Source of the DNA: Sphingobium_A sp965228065
GTDB taxonomy: Bacteria > Pseudomonadota > Alphaproteobacteria > Sphingomonadales > Sphingomonadaceae
Assembly (NCBI GenBank): GCA_965228065.1
Contig: OZ245788.1
Coordinates: 1,240,001 to 1,304,000 of the forward strand
DNA: 64,000 nucleotides
Reading direction: 5' to 3'
Position numbers and translations under genes: made by a program. Positions 48,966-57,504 of this stretch are shown here, one piece after another. Positions within the stretch are counted from its first letter, which is position 1. Every line of letters starts with the position of its first letter. The notes under the pieces were generated by a model. That model searched no databases. It was not told where the DNA came from and saw only the letters and a list, made by a program, of their open reading frames with translations.

Positions 48966-50069
48966 TCAGCCTGCTTCCGCGAAGCGGCGGACATGATGGG
49001 CTGCATCGCCATGCGCGAGATCGATCATCATCAGACGCTGGAGATGGTGGCTGACGATCAATTCGGAGGTCACACCGACGCCGCCATGAAGCTGGACGCA
49101 CTGTCGCCCTACGAACAGCCCGGCCTGCCCGACCCGCGCCTTGCCGGCGGCAACGGCGCGGCGACGCTCGGCGGGGTCGCGGTCGAGGTGCAGCGTCGCA
49201 TGATAGGTCATCGAGCGCGCTTCCTCGGCAGCGATGGCGATATCGACCATGCGGTGCTGAAGCGCCTGGAAACTGCCGATCGGCGCGCCGAACTGATGAC
49301 GGGTCTTGAGATGGTCGAGCGTCATTTCGACGAGCGCATCCATCGATCCCACGGCCTCGGCCATATAGGCGCAGAGCGCCCGATCGACCGCCGCCTCGAT
49401 CCGCGGCAGCGCCATATGCGCTTCGCCGATCAGCGCGGTTGCGGGCACCCGGATATCATCGAGCACAAGCCTGGCGTGGCGATGATGATCGATGGCGCGC
49501 GCGCGATCGACGCGCAGACCCGGCGTACCGGCCGGAACCGCAAACAGGCTGATACCGTCGGCGCCGGTGCGCGCCGACACGATGAACATATCCGCGCCGC
49601 CGCCATCCTCGACATGGATTTTCGCGCCCGAAAGCGCCCAGCCCTCCGCATCCTGTTCTGCACGCGTCGCGATGCGATCGAGCGCGAAACCACCATCCTC
49701 TTCCAGAAAGGCGCCCGCCGCGATCGTGTCGCCGGACATGATCGCGTCGACAAGATCCTGCCGCCCGGCATTTTCCAGCAGCGCGGCGGCAAGAACGCTG
49801 GTGGCGACATAAGGCTCGGGAACCAGATGGCGCCCCAACATCTCCATGGCAGCCATGATATCGACAGCGCTTCCGCCCAGCCCGCCATCGCCTTCGGAGA
49901 AAGGCAGCGCCATCAGGCCGAGATCGGTCAGGCCACGCCAGCGCCGCCGATCGCCTGCGCCGATTTCACGCAAAAGCGCGTCGCGCGCGGTGGCGGGATA
50001 ATGATCCTCGCCGAACCGGCCGACCTGGTCGGCCAGCAGCCGTTGTTCGTCGCTATAGTCGAAATCCAT
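48966..50069 (-). CDS. Acyl-CoA dehydrogenase, probable subunit of heteromeric pair (non-catalytic type)
   Basis: A 367-residue acyl-CoA dehydrogenase-fold protein: MDFDYSDEQRLLADQVGRF at the N-terminus, FAD contact region around DRALCAYMAEAVGSMDALVEM, and QLHGGVGVTSELIVSHHLQR at the C-terminus. The usual GG..EIQR terminus is missing and the sequence resembles the beta-type subunits of alpha2beta2 dehydrogenases such as the FadE28/FadE29 pair of steroid side-chain breakdown. It is 12 bp from the second dehydrogenase gene. Ribosome site GGAGGCGG. Pairing is inferred from order. Confidence 0.88.
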   Translation of the reverse strand: MDFDYSDEQRLLADQVGRFGEDHYPATARDALLREIGAGDRRRWRGLTDLGLMALPFSEGDGGLGGSAVDIMAAMEMLGRHLVPEPYVATSVLAAALLENAGRQDLVDAIMSGDTIAAGAFLEEDGGFALDRIATRAEQDAEGWALSGAKIHVEDGGGADMFIVSARTGADGISLFAVPAGTPGLRVDRARAIDHHRHARLVLDDIRVPATALIGEAHMALPRIEAAVDRALCAYMAEAVGSMDALVEMTLDHLKTRHQFGAPIGSFQALQHRMVDIAIAAEEARSMTYHATLHLDRDPAERRRAVAAGKARVGQAGLFVGRQCVQLHGGVGVTSELIVSHHLQRLMMIDLAHGDAAHHVRRFAEAG

Positions 50070-50081
50070 TGCCGCCTCCCG

Positions 50082-51263
50082 TCACAAACCGAGCGCGCGG
50101 CGCGCGATGATGTTGCGCTGGATCTCACTCGATCCGCCATAGATCGAGGTCACGCGCGAATAGAGCGCGCCCTGCATTGCATAGGGCATGTCCGGATCGG
50201 CGGCGGGGCCGTCATCGACCGGCAGGAAATGTGCGGCGGCGGGGCCCAGCGCCTCGGCCCACAGGCTCGTCGCCTGCTGGAACAGTTCGGACCAGCGCAG
50301 CTTGAGCATCGAGGCGCGCGGCCCGGAATCGACGCCCTGCGTCGCATCGGCCATCAGCCGGAGCACCATCGTCTCGACACCGATCGTCTCGATCTCCAGC
50401 TGCGCGAGCCTGGCCGAAAATCCCGGTGACCGGATCAGCGGGACACCGTCGATCGTGCGCCGGCGCGCCGCGTCGCGAACACCCTCCATCGTCTGGCGCA
50501 GGCGAAGCGCGGTCGCGGCGCCGACCATGCGTTCCCGGTCGAGCAGCACCTTGCCGTAATTCCACCCCTGCCCCTCTTCGCCGACCAGATCGGCAGCGGA
50601 CACGCGGACATTGTCGAGAAAGACCTCGGTGGTGTGCGCCTTGCCATCGAGCGTCTCGATCGGGCGGATCGACAGGCCGGGCGTCGTCATGTCGACGAGG
50701 AACAGCGAGATGCCCTGCTGCCGCCGCGCCTCCGTCGACGTGCGCGCCAGAACGAACATATGGCTCGCGATATGGGCGTAGCTCGTCCACATCTTCTGGC
50801 CGTTGAGCACATAATCGTCGCCGTCGCGCTCGGCGCGGGTGCGCAGCGCGGCGAGGTCCGATCCCGCCCCCGGCTCCGAATAGCCCTGGCACCACCAGCT
50901 GTCGGCATTGATGATGTCGGGCAGATAACGCGCCTTCATCGCATCGCTGCCATAGGTGAAGATGATCGGGCCGATCAGTTCCAGCCCCTGATGGAACTGC
51001 ACCGGCGCATCGGCGCGCGTCGCCTCCATTTCGAAAATGTAGAGCTGGGTCGGCGTCCAGCCGGTGCCGCCATATTCGACGGGCCAGGTCGGCGCGCCCC
51101 AGCCGCGCGCGGCAAGCGCCTTCTGATAGGCGATCAGATCGCCGGGATCGAGGCGCAGCCCGGCACGCACGCGTTGGCGCCACCCCGCCGGCACCACCGA
51201 GGCAAAGAAGGCACGGACCTCTTCGCGGAACGCAAGCTCGTCGGGCGCGAAATCCAGATTCAT
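50082..51263 (-). CDS. Acyl-CoA dehydrogenase, catalytic-type partner
   Basis: A 393-residue acyl-CoA dehydrogenase. N-terminus MNLDFAPDELAFREEVRAFF; FAD and substrate motifs QGYSEPGAGSDLA and YVLNGQKMWTSYAH; C-terminus SIYGGSSEIQRNIIARRALG. ATG at 51263 overlaps the SMP-30 stop (ATGA). The catalytic Glu cannot be placed with certainty by eye. Together with the shorter neighbour it probably forms a heterotetramer that oxidises a bulky or branched acyl-CoA. Confidence 0.92.
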   Translation of the reverse strand: MNLDFAPDELAFREEVRAFFASVVPAGWRQRVRAGLRLDPGDLIAYQKALAARGWGAPTWPVEYGGTGWTPTQLYIFEMEATRADAPVQFHQGLELIGPIIFTYGSDAMKARYLPDIINADSWWCQGYSEPGAGSDLAALRTRAERDGDDYVLNGQKMWTSYAHIASHMFVLARTSTEARRQQGISLFLVDMTTPGLSIRPIETLDGKAHTTEVFLDNVRVSAADLVGEEGQGWNYGKVLLDRERMVGAATALRLRQTMEGVRDAARRRTIDGVPLIRSPGFSARLAQLEIETIGVETMVLRLMADATQGVDSGPRASMLKLRWSELFQQATSLWAEALGPAAAHFLPVDDGPAADPDMPYAMQGALYSRVTSIYGGSSEIQRNIIARRALGL

Positions 51264-52156
51264 GCCGAGCCATCCGGACGGAGACCGCCAAGGCAGTGGG
51301 CTTCGGCGATGCCGGTGGCGCCGAGACCGTTCACCACCGCGATCCGACCCGCATCGGGATGATCGGACTTCAGTCGATGCCCCGAATCGGAGATCGAGGT
51401 GACGTACAGCGTATCCAGCGCCGCGCCGCCAAAGGCTGGGCAGGACGGGAAGGGCATCGGCATGTCGATCCGGCGCAACGGGCGGCCGTTCGGATCGACG
51501 CACAGCACGGCCTGCGCCTGGACGAGCGCGATCCAGATATTGCCGTCCGCATCGACCGTCGCGCCGTCGGGTGCGGAGCCATGCTCGCGGCAGTCGATCA
51601 ACGGCGTCCGTGCGCCGAGGGCGCCGGTTTCAGGATCATAAGCATAGCTGCGAACCACGCCTTCGAGGCTGTCGGCGAAATACAGCCGATCGCCGGCGGG
51701 CGAGAAGCAGAGCGCATTGGCAAGTCGGAAGCCGCGTTCGACACAGCGTACCTGTCCGTCGATATCGAGGCACCACAATGTCCCGTCCGGCCCGCTCTCG
51801 GCGGTGAGGATCGTCCCGCTGAAGAAGCGCCCCTGCCGGTCTGCCTTGCCATCGTTGAAACGGATCGGCCCCTCGCCGATCGGCGGTCGCGCAATCGCGG
51901 CAAGTGCGCCGGTTACGGGGTCGAAAACATGGAATCCGTCGGCAAGTGCGACCACCAGCCCGTCCTGCGTCAGGCCGATGCTTCCCGGCGTCGACGGCAT
52001 GTTCCACGATCCTGGATCGCTGCCATCGGGCGCGGCGGACGATATCCGGCAGGCCACGGCGTCGACCCACCAGAGGCGTTGCCCGACGGGATCCCACAAT
52101 GGGCTTTCGCCGAGCGCGCAATGCGCTCCATCCAGAAAATCGACCCTCAATCCCAC
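51260..52156 (-). CDS. SMP-30/gluconolactonase family lactonase
   Basis: A 298-residue six-bladed propeller hydrolase. Metal ligands by family: Glu in LGESPLWD, Asn in RFNDGKADRQGRF and Asp in DGATVDADGNIW. GTG at 52156 follows GGGAGAG; a longer frame is unsupported. Family members open sugar or other lactones with a divalent cation. Its stop overlaps the dehydrogenase ATG. A lactone product of the LLM oxygenase would be a natural substrate, but that link is speculative. Confidence 0.92.
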   Translation of the reverse strand: MGLRVDFLDGAHCALGESPLWDPVGQRLWWVDAVACRISSAAPDGSDPGSWNMPSTPGSIGLTQDGLVVALADGFHVFDPVTGALAAIARPPIGEGPIRFNDGKADRQGRFFSGTILTAESGPDGTLWCLDIDGQVRCVERGFRLANALCFSPAGDRLYFADSLEGVVRSYAYDPETGALGARTPLIDCREHGSAPDGATVDADGNIWIALVQAQAVLCVDPNGRPLRRIDMPMPFPSCPAFGGAALDTLYVTSISDSGHRLKSDHPDAGRIAVVNGLGATGIAEAHCLGGLRPDGSA

Positions 52157-52236
52157 CTGCCGCTCTCCCGATCTTTTGCGGAAATTCGGCGAAGCGCGGG
52201 GCGTGCGCCATGGTTGGCAAGGCATGGCCGCGAATA

Positions 52237-53052
52237 TCACTCTCGTGATGAGATCGGCTCGGGATCATCCAGGAAGGAATCGTCGGGCATATTGGCGAAC
52301 GGGCCCCTGCGATCCTTGAACTCGGCGACCAGCCGACGGATCGTCTCGACGATCGCCGCCTTCTTGCGCGAAATACGGTCGGCCATGCCGCCGACCCCGA
52401 TCGCCACGGGGATGCCGTGCAGATGTTCGTTCAGCGGAAAGGCGATCGACGAGACCTCTTCGGTCGGCCGATTGGGCGCATAGCAATAACCGGTGTGACG
52501 CGCCCACTTCACCTCGTGCATGATGTCCTCGATGCAGAAGCGGCCATCGGGCGAGAGCTGGTAATAGTTGGTGTAGCGGCAGATCTTGTCGATCTCGCGA
52601 TCGCTGATCTGGCTCAGCAGCGCGATACCGGAACTGGAATCGAGGATCAGCCGCATCGTGCCTTCGCTGGGCGGCAGCTTGTGCTCGTGATTGGGCACAC
52701 GCATCATGATATATTGAATGAACAGGTCGTTCTGGGTCACCAGACCAACGGTCTCGTCGGTCTGTCGCTGCAGCTCGTCGACCAGCAGGCGATAGCGGCC
52801 CTGGCTGTGGATGAAGCCGGTCAGCCAGTTGCCGAGCGACGACACCCGGATCGTCGGCAGATAGGTCCGCGTGGCGCGATTATAGTTGAGATAGCCGAGC
52901 ATCACCATGCTCTTCAGCAGGTTGGTCGCGCTCGACTGGGGATAGCCCAGCACCGTGTAGATCTCGTTCAGGCGAAGGGGCCGGCGGCGTTCGGAGAACA
53001 GCTCGAGCACTTCGAGCGTCCGGGATGCCGATTTGACTGCACGCCTCTCCAA
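52237..53052 (-). CDS. IclR-family transcriptional regulator
   Basis: A 271-residue regulator. The N-terminal winged helix is SASRTLEVLELFSERRRPLRLNEIYTVLGYPQSSATNLLKSMVMLGYL. A C-terminal IclR effector domain (about 90-255) ends with FPLNEHLHGIPVAIGVGG. Start TTG at 53052, 5-6 bp after GGAGG. It is upstream of the acyl-CoA operon and follows its direction. A perfect palindrome (53219-53232) lies in its own promoter. It likely controls the island in response to an acyl-CoA or free acid; the effector is unknown. Confidence 0.93.
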   Translation of the reverse strand: MERRAVKSASRTLEVLELFSERRRPLRLNEIYTVLGYPQSSATNLLKSMVMLGYLNYNRATRTYLPTIRVSSLGNWLTGFIHSQGRYRLLVDELQRQTDETVGLVTQNDLFIQYIMMRVPNHEHKLPPSEGTMRLILDSSSGIALLSQISDREIDKICRYTNYYQLSPDGRFCIEDIMHEVKWARHTGYCYAPNRPTEEVSSIAFPLNEHLHGIPVAIGVGGMADRISRKKAAIVETIRRLVAEFKDRRGPFANMPDDSFLDDPEPISSRE

Positions 53053-53218
53053 TACCGCCTCCTCTCGTCTCGGGCCGGCGTTTTCGCCATGCCCTCATTG
53101 TCGTCAGGTCTCGTTGCCATCGGCGCCCACCGCGTGAACGCGGCCGGACCGATCACGGATGTGATTGAAGGCGATGAGCAAGCATATGAATGCCCGGAAA
53201 CCGGCTGCGGTCCGAATT

Positions 53219-53232
53219 ATCACATATGTGAT
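53219..53232. promoter_or_regulatory. Perfect 14-bp palindrome, putative IclR operator
   Basis: ATCACATATGTGAT, a perfect palindrome, 166 bp before the IclR start codon, in an otherwise empty 319-bp gap. Related dyads with ATCACAT precede the LLM, MFS and receptor genes of the island. The rest of the gap holds only the hairpin at 53327-53370. Confidence 0.65.
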
Positions 53233-53326
53233 ATCACGTATCAGATGAATCCATGCATCCGGCGGGCACGCGAATGACCGGTCAGCTGGCGCTGAACTGC
53301 GCTTTCTCAAACAGCCTTGGTTTACC

Positions 53327-53370
53327 GCGATTTCCGAGCCGGCAGATGAGTCCATCTGCCTCGAAATCGC
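53327..53370 (-). terminator. Interrupted hairpin after the MHS transporter gene
   Basis: An inner stem GGCAGATG/CATCTGCC (loop AGTC) is extended, past a small internal loop, by GCGATTTC (53327-53334) with GAAATCGC (53363-53370). It lies one base beyond the transporter stop and is its likely terminator; no long T run. Confidence 0.6.
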
Positions 53371-53371
53371 T

Positions 53372-54703
53372 CTAATAGGCCCGGCGCCTGTCCTCTTCGT
53401 CCACCGCGAGCAGCGATGTGCCCTTGCTTTCGCGCATGTAGAGCGCAGCGCCCAGGCTGATGGCGCCAGCGATCAGGATATAGATCGCGATCGGCGTCCA
53501 GCTTTCATATTCGCGCAGCAGCGCGGTGCCGATCAGCGGCGCCCAGGATCCCGCGACGATCGCGGTCGCCTGATACCCTAGCGACACGCCCGAATAGCGC
53601 ATCCGCGTCGGGAACATCTCGGCCATGATCGCGGGCTGGGCGGCATACATCAGGCCATGGACCGCCAGCCCCAGGATGATCGCGGCGAGGATCGGCACGG
53701 TCTCGCCGGTGCCGAACATCGGGAAGGCCAGGAATGGCCAGATCATGGTGAGCGCCGCGCCCGCCTGATAGATCGGCCGGCGCCCCCAGCGATCGGCGAG
53801 CGCGCCATAGATCGGGATCAGCACGACGTGCACGATATGCGCGAAGAACAGCAATGTCAGGATGCGCGTGGTGTCGACCTTCAGATGGTTGAGATAGGTG
53901 ATCGAGAAGGTGACGACCATGTAATAGAGGATGTTCTCGCCGAAGCGCAGGCCCATCGCGGTGAACACGCCGCGCGGATAGCGGCGGAACACCTCGACCA
54001 GTCCATAGCCCGCATCCGCCTGCTGCTCGATCCGCGCCTTCGCCGCTTCGAAGATCGGCGAGTCGGTCACCTGGGTGCGGATATAATAGCCGATGCCGAC
54101 GATGATCACCGACAGCCAGAACCCGACGCGCCAGCCCCAGGACAGGAACGCCTCCTGCGACAATGTCGCCGACAGGACGAGCAGCACGACCGTCGCCAGC
54201 AGATTGCCGAGCGGCACCCCCGCCTGCGGGAAGCTGCCCCAGAAGGCGCGGCTCTTGTTCGGGCTGTGCTCGGTCACCAGCAGCACCGCGCCGCCCCATT
54301 CGCCGCCGAGCGCGAAACCTTGGACGAAGCGCAGCAGCACCAGCAGGGCCGGCGCCCAATAGCCGATCGAGTCATAGACGGGCAGGCAGCCCATCAGGAA
54401 AGTCGAGACGCCGATCAGCACCAGGCTGAATTGCAGCAGCGACTTGCGGCCGATGCGGTCGCCGATATGGCCGAACACGATTCCGCCCAGCGGCCGCGCG
54501 ATGAAGCCGACGGCATAGGTGGCGAAGGCGGCGATGATCCCGTCGAGTTCGTTGCCGCTATTGGGGAAGAACAGTTTTCCGAACACCAGCGTCGCGGCGG
54601 TGCCGTAGAGGAAGAATTCGTACCATTCGACGACCGTGCCCGCCATGGACGCGCCCACCACCTTTTTCAGATAGGGCAGGTCCGCGTCCTGTTCGTGCTT
54701 CAT
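53372..54703 (-). CDS. MFS transporter, metabolite:H+ symporter (MHS) type
   Basis: A 443-residue carrier with 12 membrane segments. The MHS signature is strong: VVGASMAGTVVEWYEFFLYGTAATLVFGKLFFP, GFIARPLGGIVFGHIGDRIGRK and RFVQGFALGGEWGGAVLLVTEH. MHS members move organic acids, betaine or similar small polar solutes with protons. GAGGGGAT ribosome site. It follows the P1 peptidase gene by 10 bp, so it may import a product or peptide-like substrate related to that enzyme. Confidence 0.92.
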   Translation of the reverse strand: MKHEQDADLPYLKKVVGASMAGTVVEWYEFFLYGTAATLVFGKLFFPNSGNELDGIIAAFATYAVGFIARPLGGIVFGHIGDRIGRKSLLQFSLVLIGVSTFLMGCLPVYDSIGYWAPALLVLLRFVQGFALGGEWGGAVLLVTEHSPNKSRAFWGSFPQAGVPLGNLLATVVLLVLSATLSQEAFLSWGWRVGFWLSVIIVGIGYYIRTQVTDSPIFEAAKARIEQQADAGYGLVEVFRRYPRGVFTAMGLRFGENILYYMVVTFSITYLNHLKVDTTRILTLLFFAHIVHVVLIPIYGALADRWGRRPIYQAGAALTMIWPFLAFPMFGTGETVPILAAIILGLAVHGLMYAAQPAIMAEMFPTRMRYSGVSLGYQATAIVAGSWAPLIGTALLREYESWTPIAIYILIAGAISLGAALYMRESKGTSLLAVDEEDRRRAY

Positions 54704-54713
54704 CCCGATCCCC

Positions 54714-55844
54714 TCAGCGCGACTTCAGCATCGGCAGCACGCGATCGAGCGGCAAGGCCTCGATCGTGCCGCCATGGCCCTTCACCGTCTTTGCGGTGAA
54801 CATCGAATTGAGCACCGCTTCCTCGGTCGCCTCCGCGACGGCCTGGAACAGCGGCGACATGGCGTCGTTGGGCACATTCTCGACCGACGCCGGCTTCGAT
54901 CGGCGCTCCGGCGTGCGGCGGACCGCTTCATTGGTCGAAAAGGCGATTGCATAGTCGCCGGAGCCGTTGGAGAAGCTCGATCCGGTGCGCGCGATGCCGG
55001 CAAAGGCGCGCTCGGCGATGCGGCGCAGATTGCGGTCGGAAACCGGGGCATCGGTCGCGACGACGATCACGACCGATCCGTCGGCCTTGCGCTGCTCGAT
55101 CTCCGCCTTGAAATCATATTTGCCCAGCCGGACGCCGACCGGCACGCCGGCGACGTTGAGCACGCCGCCATAGTTGGATTGGACAAGCACGCCGACGGTC
55201 CAGCCGCCGAGCCCGGCGGGCAGCTTTCGCGACGAGGTGCCGATGCCGCCCTTGAAACCGAAAGCGACCGTGCCGGTGCCCGCGCCGACCACGCCTTCCT
55301 CGACCTTGCCCGTCTTCGCGGTCTCGATCGCACGGCGCGCATCGGCCTTGGTGACGTGGCGGCCGCGTATGTCGTTGAGGAAGCCGTCATTGGTCTCCCC
55401 CACCACCGCGTTGACCGATCGCACCTGCTCGTTGCCCGGCTGTGCCAATGTCCATTCGATCGCGCCCGCCGCCGCCTCGGCGACGTTGAGTGTGTTGGTG
55501 AGCAGGATCGGCGTCTCCACCTCGCCGAGTTCGGCGACCTGGGTCGATCCCATGAACTTGCCGAACGCGTTCGCCGCGACGAAACCCGCGGGCACCTTGT
55601 CCTGAAAGATGTTGCCGTCATGCGGCAGGATCGCGGTGACGCCGGTGTTGACGGTGCTGCCCTCGATCAGGGTCACCTGTCCGACGCGGACGCCCTCGAC
55701 ATCGGTGATGGTGTTGAGCGGACCCGTCGGCAGGATGCCGACCACCACGCCCGCATCGCGCGCGCGGGGTCCGGCCTGTGCCGTACCGCCGATCGTGCCG
55801 GCCAGCGCGATCGTCGCGACCGCCATCAAGAAGCTGCTCTTCAT
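54714..55844 (-). CDS. P1-family (DmpA-like) aminopeptidase, exported
   Basis: A 376-residue N-terminal nucleophile hydrolase of peptidase family P1. ATG at 55844 after GGAAGAGG gives a signal peptide ending GTAQA. Characteristic blocks: NTITDVEGVRVGQVTL, LLTNTLNVAEAAAGAIEW, NDGFLNDIRG and GTVAFGFKGGIGTSSRKL, where the GTSS turn (about residues 202-205) is the expected self-cleavage and nucleophile site. Members include DmpA (L-aminopeptidase/D-esterase) and the beta-peptidyl aminopeptidases of Sphingosinicella. Co-directional with the MHS transporter. Substrate range cannot be decided by eye. Confidence 0.92.
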   Translation of the reverse strand: MKSSFLMAVATIALAGTIGGTAQAGPRARDAGVVVGILPTGPLNTITDVEGVRVGQVTLIEGSTVNTGVTAILPHDGNIFQDKVPAGFVAANAFGKFMGSTQVAELGEVETPILLTNTLNVAEAAAGAIEWTLAQPGNEQVRSVNAVVGETNDGFLNDIRGRHVTKADARRAIETAKTGKVEEGVVGAGTGTVAFGFKGGIGTSSRKLPAGLGGWTVGVLVQSNYGGVLNVAGVPVGVRLGKYDFKAEIEQRKADGSVVIVVATDAPVSDRNLRRIAERAFAGIARTGSSFSNGSGDYAIAFSTNEAVRRTPERRSKPASVENVPNDAMSPLFQAVAEATEEAVLNSMFTAKTVKGHGGTIEALPLDRVLPMLKSR

Positions 55845-55899
55845 CCCGTTCCTCTTCCCCGTCTTGTTTTGATCATGATCGTCAGGCGGCCCGGCGGCA

Positions 55900-57048
55900 A
55901 TGGCGGAACCACCGCGCCGTCGTCGCGGTTGTCGCTCCATGAGCCTGCCCGGAGTCCTGCGCCGCTTCCTCCATTCCACCGCCGTCGAACTGAAGCGCGA
56001 CGTGGACCGGTTACAGGATCTGCTGGCGCCGTCCAGCGCCGTGAGCAAGGTCCGTTTGCTCGCCTATGCCGGATATCGCAACGCGCACGAGCTTCGCGTG
56101 TCGGGGCGGATCGTGCGCTACGACGATCCGCTCGATGCCGGGGAGGGACTGATCTCACGCACGCGTGCGATGATGGCGATCTACAACAGCCATGAAGTGC
56201 CGGGCGTTGCCGTCCGCTGCGAAGGCTATGGGCAGAGCGTCGACCTGATCAGCGACGAGGAAGGTTATGTCTCGTTCGCGATCCCGATCGACCTGCCGCT
56301 GCCTGCGACGACGATCTGGGAAGCGGTGCGTTTTTCGACGCCCGGCCGCGCATCACAGGCGGAGTCGGTCGAGGTCCCGATCCTCGCCCCCGGCGCCGAC
56401 GATCATTGGGGCGTCATCTCCGACATCGACGACACGGTGATCGAGACCGGTGCGACGAATTTTCTGAAGAACTGGCGCCGCGTCCTCGTCGAGCGTCCCG
56501 GAGACCGGCTGGCCGTGCCGGGTGCCGCCAGCCTGTACGGCACGATCGCGGGCGATCACGCGGCTCCGACGCGGCCCTTTTTCTACGTGTCCTCGAGCCC
56601 ATGGAATCTCTACGGCTTCCTGGCCGAGTTCATGGAGCTGAACCGGATTCCGCATGGCCCGATGTTCCTGAAAGACCTGGGCATCGATGCGACCAAGTTC
56701 ATCAGCACCGGCCATGCCGCACACAAGCTGGCGGCGATCGGCACCGTGCTCGACTTCTATCCCGAACACCGGTTCCTGCTGATGGGCGACAATGGCCAGA
56801 TGGACGTCGAAATCTATGCCGAGGCGGTGAAGACCTATCCCGACCGCATCGCCGCGGTCTTCATCCGCGACGTCTCCGGCAGCTGCGCCGACGGTCTCAA
56901 GGCTGAAAAGCTCGCAACGATGGCAGGTGCCGGCGTGAGGACCTTTTGTGCAGCGGAGTTCGGCGATGCGGTCGCGTTGTTGCGCGAACTGGGCCTGGAG
57001 CGCCCGGTCGAAGTGGCCAAAGCCGGCGGGCAGGAACCCGAAGTCTGA
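55900..57048 (+). CDS. App1-like phosphatase (DUF2183)
   Basis: A 382-residue protein of the App1/DUF2183 family, HAD-like phosphatidate phosphatases. The DxDxT motif is SDIDDTVIETG; the second HAD elements are FYVSSSPWNLYGFL and the late acidic LLMGDNGQMD. Divergent from the P1 peptidase gene. Start ATG at 55900; an internal ATG at 55939 (MSLPGVLRR) fits the family N-terminus equally well. It may act on membrane phospholipid; no partner gene is evident. Confidence 0.9.
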   Translation: MAEPPRRRRGCRSMSLPGVLRRFLHSTAVELKRDVDRLQDLLAPSSAVSKVRLLAYAGYRNAHELRVSGRIVRYDDPLDAGEGLISRTRAMMAIYNSHEVPGVAVRCEGYGQSVDLISDEEGYVSFAIPIDLPLPATTIWEAVRFSTPGRASQAESVEVPILAPGADDHWGVISDIDDTVIETGATNFLKNWRRVLVERPGDRLAVPGAASLYGTIAGDHAAPTRPFFYVSSSPWNLYGFLAEFMELNRIPHGPMFLKDLGIDATKFISTGHAAHKLAAIGTVLDFYPEHRFLLMGDNGQMDVEIYAEAVKTYPDRIAAVFIRDVSGSCADGLKAEKLATMAGAGVRTFCAAEFGDAVALLRELGLERPVEVAKAGGQEPEV

Positions 57049-57134
57049 TCGGCGCGGAACGCTTGGCAATGCTCCATCGTTTCACCTTCGTACCCGCGCG
57101 TTCGTGCCGGGATCATGCTCAGGAGTTTCGGACC

Positions 57135-57281
57135 ATGCTCTGGACCATCGCCGTCATTCTTCTCGTGCTCTGGCTGCTGGGATTCGCGTTCCATGTCGCC
57201 GGCGGACTGATCCATATCCTGCTGGTAGTCGCGCTGATCGTGGGGCTGATCCAGCTCTTCACCGGCCGCAAAGTCGTCTAG
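57135..57281 (+). CDS. Lmo0937-family small membrane protein
   Basis: A 48-residue protein with two hydrophobic segments: MLWTIAVILLVLWLLGFAFHV and LIHILLVVALIVGLIQLF, followed by a basic end TGRKVV. AGGAG site 10 bp upstream. It matches the short Lmo0937-type membrane proteins often found near stress genes. Function unknown. Confidence 0.85.
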   Translation: MLWTIAVILLVLWLLGFAFHVAGGLIHILLVVALIVGLIQLFTGRKVV

Positions 57282-57285
57282 CCCC

Positions 57286-57408
57286 CCCTTTCGGGTGAGG
57301 CCGGGCTGCGAACGGCATCGATCTGCGCTTCCGGTGCTCACGTACTGAAGTACGCTCCGCTCCGGTTCTCGATCGACACCATTCTCGCTCCGGCCTGACC
57401 CGAAAGGG
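57286..57408. repeat. Long imperfect inverted repeat between genes
   Basis: Outer arms 57286-57304 and 57390-57408 pair with one mismatch (CCCTTTCGGGTGAGGCCGG type). The interior also folds on itself around CGTACTGAAGTACG. Such GC-rich fold-back units are common between genes in sphingomonads. No coding signal in the 223-bp gap. Confidence 0.7.
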
Positions 57409-57504
57409 CTGCGGCACCTTCTAACTTTGACCGCAAGAAGCGGAGAGCGTTTGCTTCGCTCCGATGTCAGATTGTCGGCCGACAAAGACATACGGAGATC
57501 TGCG

